A DNA stretch of 64,000 nucleotides from Phytophthora hibernalis (Eukaryota; Oomycota; Peronosporomycetes; Peronosporales; Peronosporaceae), in contig JAAKBF010000221.1 of the NCBI GenBank assembly GCA_012656075.1, positions 558,001 to 622,000 of the forward strand, written 5' to 3'. The stretch's first letter is position 1; each line of letters begins with the position of its first letter. This document shows positions 10,672-22,090 of the stretch, piece by piece. Both the position numbers and the translations under genes were made by a program. Under the pieces are notes generated by a model. That model saw only the letters and a program-made list of their open reading frames with translations, was not told the origin of the DNA and did not search any database.

Positions 10672-13116
10672 CTTTGACTAGCGAAGTCGTAGGCCTTTCG
10701 CCGAGTTCGGTCACTTTCTCCCAGTCTGGACACGTGGACTACTGGATAGAACCGGGAACCGCTCTTGTCTGGCAACTCCAGCTCGTAGGCGAACTCCTCA
10801 ATCTTCTGCTTGATCCGGAACGAACCATGCCACCGATGGGCTAACTTCTTCTTCAGGCCTGGTTTGACGCGCTCCATGAACAGCCCGACTTGGTCTCCAA
10901 TCTTGAACAGAGACTGTTTTGGCTGGGCGAGTCCGTCGCTGTTGTTTGCTTCAGCTGTCTCCTCGCTCGTCGAGTCATTCGGTATGACTTTCTGCTCTCT
11001 CCGACTCAGCGAGTCGTTGTGTTCTTTCGCTCGCCGGGCCGTTTCCTTCAGCTGGTACTCATAGGGTAGCTTGAGCGCTATTTCTCGTTGTCGGTTAGCG
11101 TCTCGACGCCATTTTGTGGCTTTCGCTGACCTCTCAGCGAATGGAGAATGTCATCGATTTAAGTGTAGATTGATCGTCCAAGCCGCGTATTACTCGATGG
11201 TAAAATGGCGTTGCTCGCCGCGTCGAATCCCTCGAATTGTTGATAGCGTAGACCAGTTTCTCAGCGATGTCGTCCCAGTCAGCTTGGTGCGGGTCTTCCA
11301 CGTAGACAGGCACCGTTTGTATCATTGTCTTCACACTTCGTTCCTGCTGTCCGTTCGCCTGTGGTCGGTAGCTCAGTGTAGCTCGAGACCTCGACTGTAT
11401 CATCTCCAAGAAAGTCTGAAAGACTTCGCTCATAAATGTTGGGTCTCGGTCGTGTCGGATGAGGGATGGTGCGCCAAATCGACAAAAATGCATTCTTCAA
11501 ATGCTTTAGCCACTTCGATTTTCCCAGTATCGCTCATCGCCTTAGCGATGACAAACCCGGTGAAGTGATCTTGGAATAGCAAGAGAGCCGTGTTTCGTCG
11601 CTGAGTCTTCGGCAAGGGTATAACGAAGTCCATTGACACAATCCGGAAATATCGATCGGAAATGACGTTACCTGGCGAATATCCGCGGAGCTGAGGCTTG
11701 CTCTTACTGGTGTTGCAATCTTCACAGGCTTGTACATGCTTGACCATGTCGGCATACAGACCAATCTAATAGTAATCGGCCTTAACCCGGTGACAAGTCC
11801 TAACGATGCCTCGATGTCCTCCTTCAATGGAGTTATGGCAATTCGCCAAGATTTCGTCAATGAGTGTGGTCGGCACTACCATTCTCAGCTTCGTGTCGTG
11901 CTCGTCGGGGTTTTCTCGCTCTCTGCGACGGCTCATGTAATACAGTAGGCTGTCATCGCTGAGTACAAAACTATCGGCCACTTTGCCGGCGTCGCTGGCT
12001 CTTCGCCGAGTCCTCGCAAAAATATTTGTTCAGGTCAGAACATCGACATTCCTCGTCTTGTGCCGTTGATATCCGGCCTCGTCGCTCAGCCTGGACCACT
12101 AGAGGGTTGACGTCTTCAGAACACGGCAGTTCCTGGCGTTCTGAGCAAGTTTTGCCCTGCTCTACTATTCGCTGAGCTTATGGAGGGTGGTACTCCATTT
12201 CGAACTCGTCGACTGGGTTTTCATTGTCGGGTGGACTCGGCGAATTTGGATCTACTGGCACGTCGAGTGCTCGTTCGCTCGCTGGGTTTTGTCCTTCGTC
12301 TTCGGCAAATCGAACTCGGCGAACTGGTTGAGTACTCGCTGAGAGTTTAGAAGAGACTTCTTCTGCTTCCTTCGTCGAGCTTGCCCCGATATACAGCTTT
12401 TCCTGTATCCGGTCCAACGCCTTTAGCTCAGCTTTGCGGTCACCGCTAAGAATGACACGCCCAGCTTTCGTTTCTAGAGCTTTCGTGGCTAACGTATCCG
12501 CCGCCCAGTTGTAGCATCGAACTACATGGAGGTAGCGTACTGAGCTGAGGCGATCGATGAGTTCCTTATGGCGCGCCAACTGAATTTGCAGTGTATTTTT
12601 CCTGCATGCGATCATTCCCATGGATTACTGGATTGCGAGCCTGGAATCGCCGACTATAATAAGGTCGGTGATGCTCCGTTCAAGGGCCGCGATGACGCCG
12701 TTATTCATTCCGGAGTACTCGGCGATATTGACCGTGGTTTCCAAAAGGTGATCACTCGCAGCGATCACAATGTCCCACATCGGCAACCGCCACAAGATCC
12801 ACGAGCAACTACCATAGACGCCATACTTCTCCGTCTTCGCCGACCCGTCGAATGACAGGACGTATCCTTCAAAGTCGTGTGGTACGTGCGCATATAGCAA
12901 TTCTGGGTCCAGGCGGACACTCGCCGAGTTCTTAGATGGTGGTGCAATGGGTGCTAACGACTCGTCGAGTCCAATCGGTGGAGTGATATAGGCTTGCAAC
13001 AGCTGAGCGAATTCGATATCCCGCTCTCGCACCCGTTTAATTTTCAAGTGGTAAGGCGAAAGCATTTTGATATTACGAAATGAATGAGTACGATCTACAT
13101 GAAGAAAAACAAACAA
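10672..13116 (-). pseudogene. Gypsy RNase H, integrase and C-terminal pol, inverted
   Basis: Read on the minus strand: a ribonuclease H-like domain (VLSFDGSAKTEKYGVYG, IIVGDSRLAIQ), a linker to 12178, a zinc-finger-like and integrase core (11981-11134; HRGIVRTCHRVKADYYW, CEDCNTSKSK, FVIPLPKTQRRNTALLLFQD, HDRDPTFMSEVFQTFLEM, SYRPQANGQQERSVKTM), then a chromo-adjacent tail (10877-10672; KPGLKKKLAHRWHGSFRIKQ, FYPVVHVSRL). This is exactly the part missing after the plus-strand RT. Inverting 10669-13120 would give one continuous RT-RH-IN reading direction, so I interpret it as an internal inversion of 2.45 kb. Many frame breaks. Confidence 0.8.
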
Positions 13117-13126
13117 CGACCAAGAC

Positions 13127-14078
13127 TCATCGAAAACTGCAACTGGGTGAACTGGGAGGCTCAGCGAAACAACTGCTTAGGCCTCGTCGAAATTTGCTCG
13201 AAAATGTGAGACCGACACGATTGGCCGGAGGCTGAGCACTCGTCACAAACAGGAGGCTCTGGATCGTTAAGATCAGCGTCCTGCAAAGCCCTCTCGACGT
13301 CGCCGACGGAAAAACCCCTGGGGCAAACACCGGAAACTCTGGATTGCGCGGACGAAAGCACGTGTTGTATGGGTGCAACTCTGGACGAGTCACCCACCAC
13401 ACTCACCAGGGTTCTTGAACGTCCAAGTCCTTGAGCTCAGCGATCCAATTCGAACGAAACAGAAACATTGGCTGGTTAATCAACGAATACGTAGGGACCT
13501 TAGGCTCAAAATAGAGTTCGGAGCCGAGACTCGGCAAAGGACCTCGACCTGAGCGAGAATTGGCCGCAACCCGGAGTGCCTCCTCGTAAGAATTCATGAC
13601 GTTCCGTAACAAGTCGCCTCGGCGCTTACGCTCAAGGGTGTACACCGCCCACAACTCGTGGATGGCGGCGAACACCGACGCGGGCGAGCCTGGATTTAGG
13701 TCTGGGTGTAAGCCCAACAAGACACTTGAATCCACGATCCAGTGATTCCTCTCCCAGAGAGACACGAAAATCTTGGTACGCGAATCGTGAAGTTGTGACT
13801 CGTCGAACTCCCGACTATCGCCCAAGAAACGAGCCCAAGCGTCGCAAACGGTCATCAAAGGAGTCGTCGATTTCGCCTATTTCTTCTTGTATTGCAGACG
13901 TTGGCGGGCTGCGTCAATCTCGCTCGCCGAGACGAAAATTGAAGTCTCCGGGAACTTGGCGAGGATTTGTTGGCATGGATGAGACGGATTAAACACATCC
14001 ATCCACATCCGAAGCCCTTCGAGAGTAGTTGGAATCGGCGCCACACTAGACTTGTCACCGATATCTAGCGGGGTCACT
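13127..14078 (-). pseudogene. C-terminal part of the antisense accessory ORF
   Basis: Fragments 14077-13877, 13858-13403 and 13406-13161 form one frameshifted reading path. Readable parts are TTLEGLRMWMDVFNPSHPC, LDAWAR-like CDAWARFLGDSREFDESQL, IFVSLWERNHWIVDSSVLLG, ELYFEPKVPTYSLINQPMFL, and a Cys-rich end CDECSASGQSC. I do not recognise a named domain. It continues the ORF that breaks at 32676 on the same strand: both breaks fall on CATTTT. The parent element reads left to right (3' LTR at 35946-37021 on plus), so this ORF is antisense to gag-pol. Confidence 0.6.
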
Positions 14079-14084
14079 CATTTT
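14079..14084 (+). repeat. Left 6-bp direct repeat bounding an 18.6-kb insert
   Basis: CATTTT at 14079-14084 recurs at 32670-32675. The antisense Gypsy ORF lies outside both copies and Copia pol sequence inside both. It could be a target duplication or a microhomology used in recombination. Confidence 0.6.
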
Positions 14085-17000
14085 ACCATCGAGTAATAGA
14101 CCGTACGTCGACGTCCCTTTCAAGTATTTTAGTACACGCCTTGCAGCATCCCAGTGTGTGCGATTGTAGCATGATAAAAATCTACACAGCTCTCTAACCG
14201 CATTTGCAATGTCCGGACGTGTACCTCGGACTAAATATTGGAGTGAACCAACTATGTCTCTGTAATCGAAAGGCTGTGTAGCACTCTGTTCTGCACTTAA
14301 CTTTGTTTCTGGCTCTAGTGTGAGGCCAGGTACTTGTGGTGTCATCACAGGTGAGCTGTTGACCATGTTATACTTTGTGATCAGTTCAGCAATGTATTTG
14401 CGCTGTGAGATTGGCATCACACGCTGATCTCTATTTCGCTGCACCTCCATTTTGAGGATATAGTGAATGTCACCTAGATCCTTCATTTTGAAACGTTTTG
14501 ATAGTTCGGCTTTTAGCCTGTTGACTAGGCTAATGTCACGCGACATTATTGTTAGATCGTCAACATATACCACTACTATGAGCCATTCTTCTCCCACTTT
14601 TTGCACGTAGATACAAAATTCTTTGTGACAACGTTCAAAACCCATTGACATCAAAAACGTATGGAGTACTCGATACCAGATGCATGGGGCTTGTTTAAGG
14701 CGTAGATGCTCTTCAGAAGTTCACAGACCAGATGTTCTTGGCCTCGCTTTCTAAAGCCTTGAGGTTGCCTCATGTAAATCTTTTGTTCTCCTTTCCATGG
14801 TTCCATTGAGGAACTCTGTATGGACATCCATTTGATGGATATGACAGTCCAATATGGTCCCGATTGCTAGTAGTAAACGTAGCGACTCGAATCGTGCCAC
14901 TGGTGCGTATACCTCATCACAGTCAACCCCAAATTCTTGGTGGTTACCTTGCGCAACGAGCCGTGCTTCGAACCGCTCGACAGTACCGTCGGCGTTATAC
15001 TTTACTACCAGTACGCAATGGCTTGGCACAGCTTTTCTTCCCGGTGGCAGACGAACAAGCCTCCATGTTCTATTTTCAATCAAGGAGTCGTACTCTAATA
15101 TAGAGCCTGTTTCCATTGCTCACTATGAGGTCGGTCCACTCAAAGCTTCTTTAAGTGTTCGTGGTGTAGGCACTTTGTGTTCCAGTATATCGATTGCACG
15201 TTTCTTATCTAGTATTGCCTGGAAACACTGATAATCCTGATATTTCTTTGGTTTCTTCGTTTCACGACGTGGACGTGGTTCAGGTCGAGATTGTGCCTCC
15301 ACGAGTCCCGCACGTCGGCGTTTACGGTTACTCCCTGCTACTGTAGTAGACTCCGTAGTCGGTGCGTCAGCTCCCACTGCTTCAGTAGTCTTACTTGCAG
15401 GTGATTCAACTCCCACTGCTTCAATCATCCCATCGGCAGTTGATTTCGCTCCTTTTGCTGCGGGTGTCTCTCCTGCGGCAAATTCGGTTGTGAGAGCAGG
15501 CTCATTGTTTCCAAACTCCCGCTGAACCAGATTGGTTATATTGGTGGTGTCAAACAGCACATCTCTTGAGATGATGTGTCTGTTATTATAGACATCCAAC
15601 GTTTCGTATCTTCTGATATACCGAGAAACCGACATTTAATGGTTCTAGCGGATAGGTTCTTGTCCTTTCTAAGAGCTTGTGGAACATGTGCAAAGCACAC
15701 TGATCCCCAAATCGGCAGTTTACTCACGTTTGGAGGTGACCCATTTACCTTTTCGTATGGTGTCTTGTTTCCCAAACGGCTCATGGTGTACGATTCTGTA
15801 CGTAGGTCATGTACATGAGAGCTTCAGACCACCATTTGTGTGCCATATCAGCGTCTTTTAACGCACATCGAACTCTGTCAAGTTTGCTCTGATGGTCTCG
15901 TTCTGCAGATGCATTTTCTTCCGGACTGTATGTATTAGATGTCTGAAAGACAATAACCTTTTCCTTTACAGAAGTTTTAGAATGCTGCATTGACAAAATC
16001 AGTGCCTCCATCGGACCGAATTCTTCGAATTGTGAGCTTTTCATCACGTTCTAACTGTAGAAGCAACTCTTTGACCTTCTCAAATACCTCCTTTTTGCTG
16101 CTTAGAACATATGTCCACCGCCACGATGTGTTGTCATCAATAACACTCAGGAAATACTGAATCGTACCAACAGTCCCATATACTCCCATAGATTTCATGA
16201 GTCCATTTTTGTCCATGTGAATGGTACTGATGGGCTGTGTATCTCTTGCCTCTTTAGTATTACGATAGGACATTCTCCGTTTCTTCATTTCTGCACAAGA
16301 CGTGCAAAAGAACGGTACCTTTCGTAATTCGGATGCTGGTAGTATGGGCATTCCAGCTACTATTCTCTGACTCAGCATTGCAATTATTTTGTCTTTATTG
16401 AGATGGCCAAGTTTTACATACCACTCCTACAATGTGCTCTTAAGTTTTCCAACTCTTCGTGGTACTAGTGATTTACAGGGCTGTGATTTGACCGCATTGC
16501 ACAATACTTGTCGCTCTTTGACAGTTTTGTGTTGTACATAGTATGCGCCATTTATTGCTCTAGCCACAAATGCTAACTCGTTGTCCCAGAAGACAAATTT
16601 GAAGTCACCCGTTGGTGATTCAATTATCTCATACCCACATCTCTGTAGCCAATATTCACTAAGAGTATTTGACGTTGAGTTAGGTACAAATGCAATATTC
16701 TCAAAAAGAAACGGTCGAATTCCTTTCGGACGTTGTAAATACAATTCCACGGTGCCAATGTGTGTATTTGAATGCTTAGCCCCTTGTGCAAACGTAAACA
16801 TGTATCCAGTGTCGGGTCGCATCTCGACGAATGTCGACGTTTCGCCGGTTAGACCGAATCCAGCACCCACGAGTTATTGTTTACACACGTTTCCTGATCA
16901 AGCAAACAAGGATACAACGACCGTACGTTTTCTTCCAGACGCATCTTCTGAAGACCGATTTCGCAAGCAATCGACTGTTCGCCCGATGACATGGGCGATT

Positions 17001-17124
17001 CATCGGCTTCCGATTCATTGGCACGTCCATCGTTGACGCCAATGTCGAACACTGATCCCAAAGGACCGTCCGTCTCTTCCGCGTCAAAAGTCATTCCACG
17101 CCCAGGCTTTGGAGGGAACTGCAT
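14085..17124 (-). pseudogene. Copia pol: protease, integrase, reverse transcriptase
   Basis: Minus-strand Ty1/Copia order. Protease start at about 16870 (NNNSWVLDS, then GAGFGLTGETSTFVEM in another frame). GAG_pre-integrase and integrase at 16378-15781: CTSCAEMKKRRM, ISTIHMDKNG (first D), IRSDGGTDFVNA (second D), EENASAERDHQSKLD (E). Then a Thr/Ala-rich linker and RT 15116-14085: MDVHTEFLNG, VVYVDDLTIMS (YVDD), LGDIHYILKMEVQRN, YLKGTSTYGLLLDGK. Frame breaks lie near 16870, 15780, 15120 and 14700. At the protease a short repeated GTGCTGGATTCGG may have collapsed to one copy. RT ends at 14085; the missing RNase H is at 32669-32140. Confidence 0.85.
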
Positions 17125-17157
17125 TCCATTAGGTGGGCTGATCGAAGGAGTTGGACT

Positions 17158-17436
17158 CAGTGCTTCCTAAAAATAAATGGTACTAACAATATATTGCCAT
17201 AATATGCGGCGCATAATTGATTTCCTGAGCAAGATGATACCCTACAATAATTGATTGTTCAACTCAGTTACTTGACGAATTTTACCCAATCACGAGTACG
17301 ATAAACTGAATTTTGACCAATGAAATCATCCATTAAAAATTGCAAGAATTGATGTTTCAATCTTCGTTTTCAGATGCAATAATTGAGGGCGGGCTATGGA
17401 CCACCCTCCGCTTCCATAGTATTTTAGGAAGCACTG
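17158..17436. mobile_element. hAT-type MITE with perfect 8-bp target duplication
   Basis: 279 bp, A+T-rich, termini CAGTGCTTCCTAAAAATA and TATTTTAGGAAGCACTG in inverted orientation. It is flanked on both sides by GTTGGACT (17150-17157 and 17437-17444). An 8-bp duplication and a CAG start fit hAT. It interrupts the Copia gag, which reads on from 17444 to 17150 if the MITE and one repeat are removed. Its termini share the core TTCCTAAAA with the MITE at 31301-31601. Confidence 0.9.
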
Positions 17437-17801
17437 GTTGGACTCTCAACTTCCGTCGAATTCTCAGCGCTGCACGCCTCAACTGACACATCTTTGGGCA
17501 GACAGTCCTCTGTTGACACAACCTTTCGCTTCTTTCCCTTGAAATTTGCCTTGGGCTTTCCCTTAACCGTCATCTTCGGTGTCTGTTCTGGGTCACGTCG
17601 CGCTTTCTTGGCTGCACGAGAGTACGTCCAGATGTTGCAACGGAAGACTTTCAGCTCAATGTCCTGTTTGCTCTTTTCACATTGGTGCTTGAGGTGGGGC
17701 CCACCGGTAATAGAGAGTTTTTGCAAGCTTGTCCATTCCCATTCCCAGACGTTCTCAGAGGTGTGGCTACAGGAGATCAAAACTTCGTTTCGCGTTTCCA
17801 A
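17424..17801 (-). pseudogene. C-terminal Gag of the Copia element
   Basis: 125 aa, ending inside the MITE. Middle part is very basic (KMTVKGKPKANFKGKKRKVV) and may bind RNA; a Cys/His group (HLKHQCEKSKQDIELKVFRC) could be a degenerate zinc knuckle but the spacing is not canonical. Its C terminus (STEVESPT) continues beyond the MITE into the frame at 17124-16849. The N-terminal half of Gag and the 5' LTR are not here: at about 17820 the sequence changes to glucan synthase remnants. Confidence 0.55.
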
Positions 17802-17969
17802 GTCCCAGAGTAGATCAGCTTATCAAACAGCATATTATGCTTTATTGAAGGCTCAAGATGAGTGCGTTGCTTCAGGTCAGGTTTGCGTTGCTATCATGGG
17901 AAACAGATTCGCTGCAGGAGGAGTTTCACGCTCGGTACAATGTGAATGGAGAGGACAGAGGTGACTGCA

Positions 17970-19545
17970 ATGGTATGTGGTATCAACTACCACAAATCAA
18001 ACGCTTCTTGTTGCTGGCGAATACACTCTCCCGATTAGCGACTTCATGTCAGATGATTTTGTTTCGCCAACACGACTCGTGCAGTTGAATGTTTCTTCAT
18101 TTAAGATTGATGACACCCCGACCGAGGTGGAATATTTGAACCCTGAGAACTTCGCGACTACGATGTGGAACGTGTGTCTTAACCAGTATCTTAGTGGCGA
18201 TTGTTGCTCGTCAGAGATGGCATCGTATCTGAACCAACTCGATGACAACAATTGTGTCCTCGAGATGCTACTGGAAATCATGTACACGTCAGTATTCTTT
18301 TACTTCATGCAAGCCACTGCCGTGACAGATCTCCGTTCCTCATCGTCGTTTTATGCACCACCCCCACCTCTGATCTGCTCGTAAATGTGCAGCTCAAGGG
18401 AGGTCGCCAGCTTTGACGAATTGCCATGTTAATCCCTAATAATTGGTTCTGGATTTATCTTGTTGTCTGTGCAACAATCAGTGCTGAAGGGCCTCAATAT
18501 GAAGAGTCTTCGCGAGTGCCGAGCAGCGTGCGCTGATCTAATGAAGGGGTTGCTCGAAGTGCCGAGGACGACGTCTGACAACAGTATCAAGTTCAACCGA
18601 GCGCTTTACGGCATGATTCATTGCGCGGCTATATGCACCAGATTATCTTGCTTCGCAAGGATCTTCTTAATGCAGTTGAGCACGGCTTTAAGCAAAGCTC
18701 GTTTTTCCCCGTGAAATGCCTATACGTTAACATGCAGATGACGCGCTTGGAAAACTCGGAGGCTGCCCTCGATATCGAATCGCCGCCTACCAACTGTCGA
18801 TAGTTGACAACTTTGACGTCGAGTCTCGCTCGGACGAGGGACATCGTCGCCTTCGCGTTTTTGCTAATTTGCTCTTGATGAATACGCCAGATGCGAAGTA
18901 CATTCTCGAAATTCGTTCACTAACGGTGTCGACACCGTATTACAACGAAATTCGATCACGGAGTTGACCGCGCTAAATGCCGATAGCGTCAAGCTACTGT
19001 ACTACCTGAAGACCATGTATTTGCTTGAGCTACTGCAGAATAAGGACATGCAAGAGTCTCTCGTCGAGTCTCGCTCAGACGAGGGACGTCGTCACCTTCG
19101 CGTTTTTTGCTAATTTGCTCTTCATGGGGACGCCTGATGCGAATTAAAATCGCAAAATTCGTTCACTAACGGTGTCGACACCGTATTACAACGAAATTCG
19201 ATCACGGATTTGACCGCGCTAAATGACGACAGTGTTAAGCTGCTGTACTACCTGAAGCCCATATGTTTGCTTGAGCAACTGCAGACTAAGGACATGGAAG
19301 AGACTCAATCGAAATCCCCGGAGGAGGTTCAGCTATGAGCCCGTTACCGTGGTCAGACTCTGGCGCGTACTGGCCGCGGTATGATGTACAACGAAGACAC
19401 CCTCCCTCTCTTCAGTGACTATAGATATGTGAAAACGAGGAGATGCATCCGTTTGGATGCCCATGCAACAAGTGTAAGTGGTCGGACGAGATTGTTGCCA
19501 TTTGGACCTCACGTAAGGTTATGAATGACCTGGGCTTCGAGACCT
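17970..19545 (+). pseudogene. Callose (1,3-beta-glucan) synthase pseudogene fragment
   Basis: Frames 17977-18384, 18460-18800 and 18800-19440 carry parts of the glucan synthase (FKS/GSL, GT48) catalytic region: NFATTMWNVCLNQYLSGDCC, FANLLLMNTPDA, LTVSTPYYNEIRS, LTALNADSVKLLYYLKTMY and then ARYRGQTLARTGRGMMYNED. The last is the RGQTL-RT-RGMM signature of the family. The enzyme makes wall beta-1,3-glucan from UDP-glucose at the plasma membrane. Stops and frameshifts, plus an internal 245-bp tandem duplication, show it is dead. It is cut on the left by the Copia gag (about 17820) and on the right by the Gypsy LTR at 19550. Confidence 0.8.
18821..19310 (+). repeat. 245-bp tandem duplication inside the glucan synthase remnant
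   Basis: The segment beginning GAGTCTCGCTCGGACGAGGG at 18821 recurs at 19066. Both copies include the STPYYNE and LLYYLK motifs. The copies differ by substitutions and small indels, so the duplication is not very recent. It repeats the same conserved exon segment. Confidence 0.85.
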
Positions 19546-19549
19546 CGAA

Positions 19550-19967
19550 TGTAATGGGGCCACTTGACTGGGGGCGACCATTGATCTCTGTGGTGTGGTC
19601 CACACCATTGGTGTTCGCCACACGCGTAGTATGTGGCACGTCAAGGACTTAAACCGTACTTCACTCGTACTTAAGTAGTACGTCAGTTGTATCAAAGCAG
19701 TACACCAAATGGGTGGCTCCCATTTGGACAGATCAGATTAGACAGGGATTTAGTATGCAGATAGTTAGCAGCCGTTAGAACTACAACGTTGTTCTTAATA
19801 TAAATCAGTTTAACTCTAGCCCCGAAGTTCGCAAGTCAATTGGTACTCCGTGCCATGTTGGACAGGAAGGCCAGGCCTTTGCAAACTTACAGCAGGGACG
19901 CTAGGCGTCTGTTGTGATGATCGCGTTAACGCTTCCTATAAAGCTAATGTGCGTGAACCCCGTCACA
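19550..19967 (+). repeat. 5' LTR of a second Gypsy element
   Basis: 418 bp, TGTAATGGGGCC... to ...CCCCGTCACA. A related solo copy lies inverted at 47945-48359. After CACA come two bases and then TGGTAGCACTTG at 19970, a plausible primer-binding site. Gag starts 230 bp downstream. The preceding bases are TCGAA. I found no 3' LTR, so the element is truncated. Confidence 0.85.
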
Positions 19968-19969
19968 CC

Positions 19970-19984
19970 TGGTAGCACTTGTAG
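19970..19984 (+). other. Probable primer-binding site of the second Gypsy element
   Basis: TGGTAGCACTTGTAG starts 2 bp after the LTR end and has the obligatory TGG. The complement CTACCA-type 3' end is tRNA-like; I cannot assign the isotype. Confidence 0.6.
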
Positions 19985-20198
19985 TCACTCACGCGACCGG
20001 CGCGGATCACTACAATCAAGATTTCTCTGAGAATGGACGACTCAGATGGCCGGCTGCCGTCCCAAAATGACTTTCCTCAACTCTCGGATGCCAACTGAGC
20101 TACGCTGGAGAAGATGGTCAGTCTCCTGGCGAGGCATTAGTCGCTGGATTCCCAACCTGCCTGCGGAGCAGCAGTACTAGTCGTCGCTGGTTGCCCAC

Positions 20199-21245
20199 GT
20201 GAGCGCTGTCGAGCAGGAAGCTGCTCGCCAAACAATGCGAGTTGAGGCACAGAGTGCGGCGCAGGTGAACCCCTCGGGTCCTGATCCGTACGCTGCGCGA
20301 CAAGGAACAGCGATGCCCGTCAAGAAGTCGGTGCCGCAATTTGACGGCAAAGAAGCAGACATTCTGGTCTTCTGGAATCGAGAGATCGAAATAGCGCTGA
20401 GCGCTGGGCAGATCTACGAATCCAGGACCAAAGTAGCCTTCGCGCTTTCCGACATGGGAGGGCGTGCACGCGCATGGGCGATGGCACGAGAGACGTCGTC
20501 TCCGGGGTATTTTACCTCGTGGTCGTTCATGGAACAAGAAATGCGTTCGATTCTCCTCTTGGCCAATGTGGCTTATCGCTATCGGTCGCTCTTCTTGCGT
20601 TGCAAGCAAGGGCAGCGTACGCTTCAAGACTACTTCATAGAACTGCAGAACCTTGACGCCGCTATTGCGGGCGCTCCTTTCTCTGAGGACGTCAAGGTGA
20701 CGGTTTTCATGGGTGGCGTTCGGCCGAGTCAGGTCCGGACGGAGCTCTTCCGCAGACAGCCGAAGACGTTCAACGATGCGGTGCACGTTGCCATGCTGAA
20801 AGTTCATTGAGTACGCTCGGCGCATGGGCATGCGGGTCGCTCGGATATGGACAATGACGATGCCACTCCCATGGAGATCTCGTCGGCTGAGTCGGCCCGA
20901 CCTCAGCGTAACCAACGCGCGAGTGGTCGTTGCTTTGGATGCAATCAGCTTGGTCACTTCCGTCAGAACTATCCAACGAAAACGTTGAAGGTAGACAAGG
21001 CCAAGGCGGCTCTGCCGTCTCTTAACATGATCGAATCTGCAGGGTCGGAAAACGACGAATCCCAGTACCCTGCTGGGAGACTTCGCTTCTCCTCGAGGTT
21101 GGTGGCTCTGTCACCTGCTCCTCATGGAGAGCAAGTCCCAGGTATGACACTATTGTGTCTCTCCGTGGCCGCCGAGCGGCAAGCGGGTCTCGGTGGCGAC
21201 ACTTGGACGCCTGCTGAGTTGTACTACGGGGCTACAGCACATTGA
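20199..21245 (+). pseudogene. Gypsy Gag with defective zinc knuckle
   Basis: First part (20199-20810) is a Retrotrans_gag domain: FDGKEADILVFWNREIEIAL, GGRARAWAMA, FTSWSFMEQEMRSILL, CKQGQRTLQDYFIELQNLDA. After a frameshift near 20810 the second frame (20847-21245) has a basic region and a knuckle CFGCNQLGHFRQNY. This is C-x2-C-x4-H-x4 with Tyr in place of the last Cys, a one-base change that should weaken zinc binding. Then a linker to protease. Confidence 0.8.
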
Positions 21246-21545
21246 AATGACAGCGCAAGCAAATGGTTGATAACTCTGTCCGAGAACATTCGTGAGAGCG
21301 ACAAGAACGCAGGAATATTAGCAAGCGCACAGAGGCTGCTGGAAGCAAAGAGCAAAATGTGGTGTCAGTGTTGAAACAGGTGCGCAGCCCTGTGAAGCAA
21401 CCACCCGCGCAGACAGAAGCGGATTGGCAATGTGCAAGACAGCGCTATACCATTCACGTTCCCGCAGAGCTCGAAGATGAAGACGCGCCGCAAGAGATGA
21501 GAGCGACCAGGCGAAGAGCAGTGAAGGAAGCCAAGTGATTTCGAG

Positions 21546-22010
21546 TTGCACGGCGTAGCCGTCGGCTGCAGCCGGCTGCAACGGCGTGAAGATCAGGCGG
21601 AGAGGCTGGCGGCAGCCACTGCGGCAGGCCGTGTAGCAGCAGTCGAGATGCGTAAGACGAGGCGAAAGGATCACTATCGCTACGAGAAGCAAGGGTGCTA
21701 CGGAGATGTGGAGTGGAAGCCCAGCAAAGACGGGAAGGACGTGCGTGCAGCGCAACTGCGCGCAGCTGGTTGCGACAGTCCAAGCTGCTTGCCTACTGCA
21801 CTGTTGGCCTTGACGAAGACGCACACGCAAGAAGTACGACTGGATAGCTGTGCCCAGTTCAGCGTCGCTGGGATCGAGCTCCGCAGATATGGACGGTGCC
21901 TGACCAGAGATGCACTGGTGGCTATCATTGAGGGCCTCGGTGGCGAAACGTGCAAGGTGATTGAGTTTGGCGGTTCGCCGGAACGACGAAGTACCAGCAG
22001 CGAATATTAG
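21546..22010 (+). pseudogene. Gypsy aspartic protease region, active site altered
   Basis: Long basic lead (RRKDHYRYEKQGCY) then VRLDSCAQFSVAGIELRRYG. In this family the sequence is normally DSG-A-FSVAG; here Gly is Cys, so the catalytic loop is probably inactive. VAIIEGLGG follows, the usual second strand. It sits between gag and RT as expected. Confidence 0.65.
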
Positions 22011-22090
22011 TCGACACATTGCTAGTCAATGATAGCCAAGGTGATGAACTTCTAATTGGTGGGGACCGGATGGTAGAGCGACATGTCTAG

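Noticed and set aside
21318..22019. Minus-strand 233-aa ORF over Gypsy protease
   Set aside because: It mirrors the plus-strand coding region and shows no domain.
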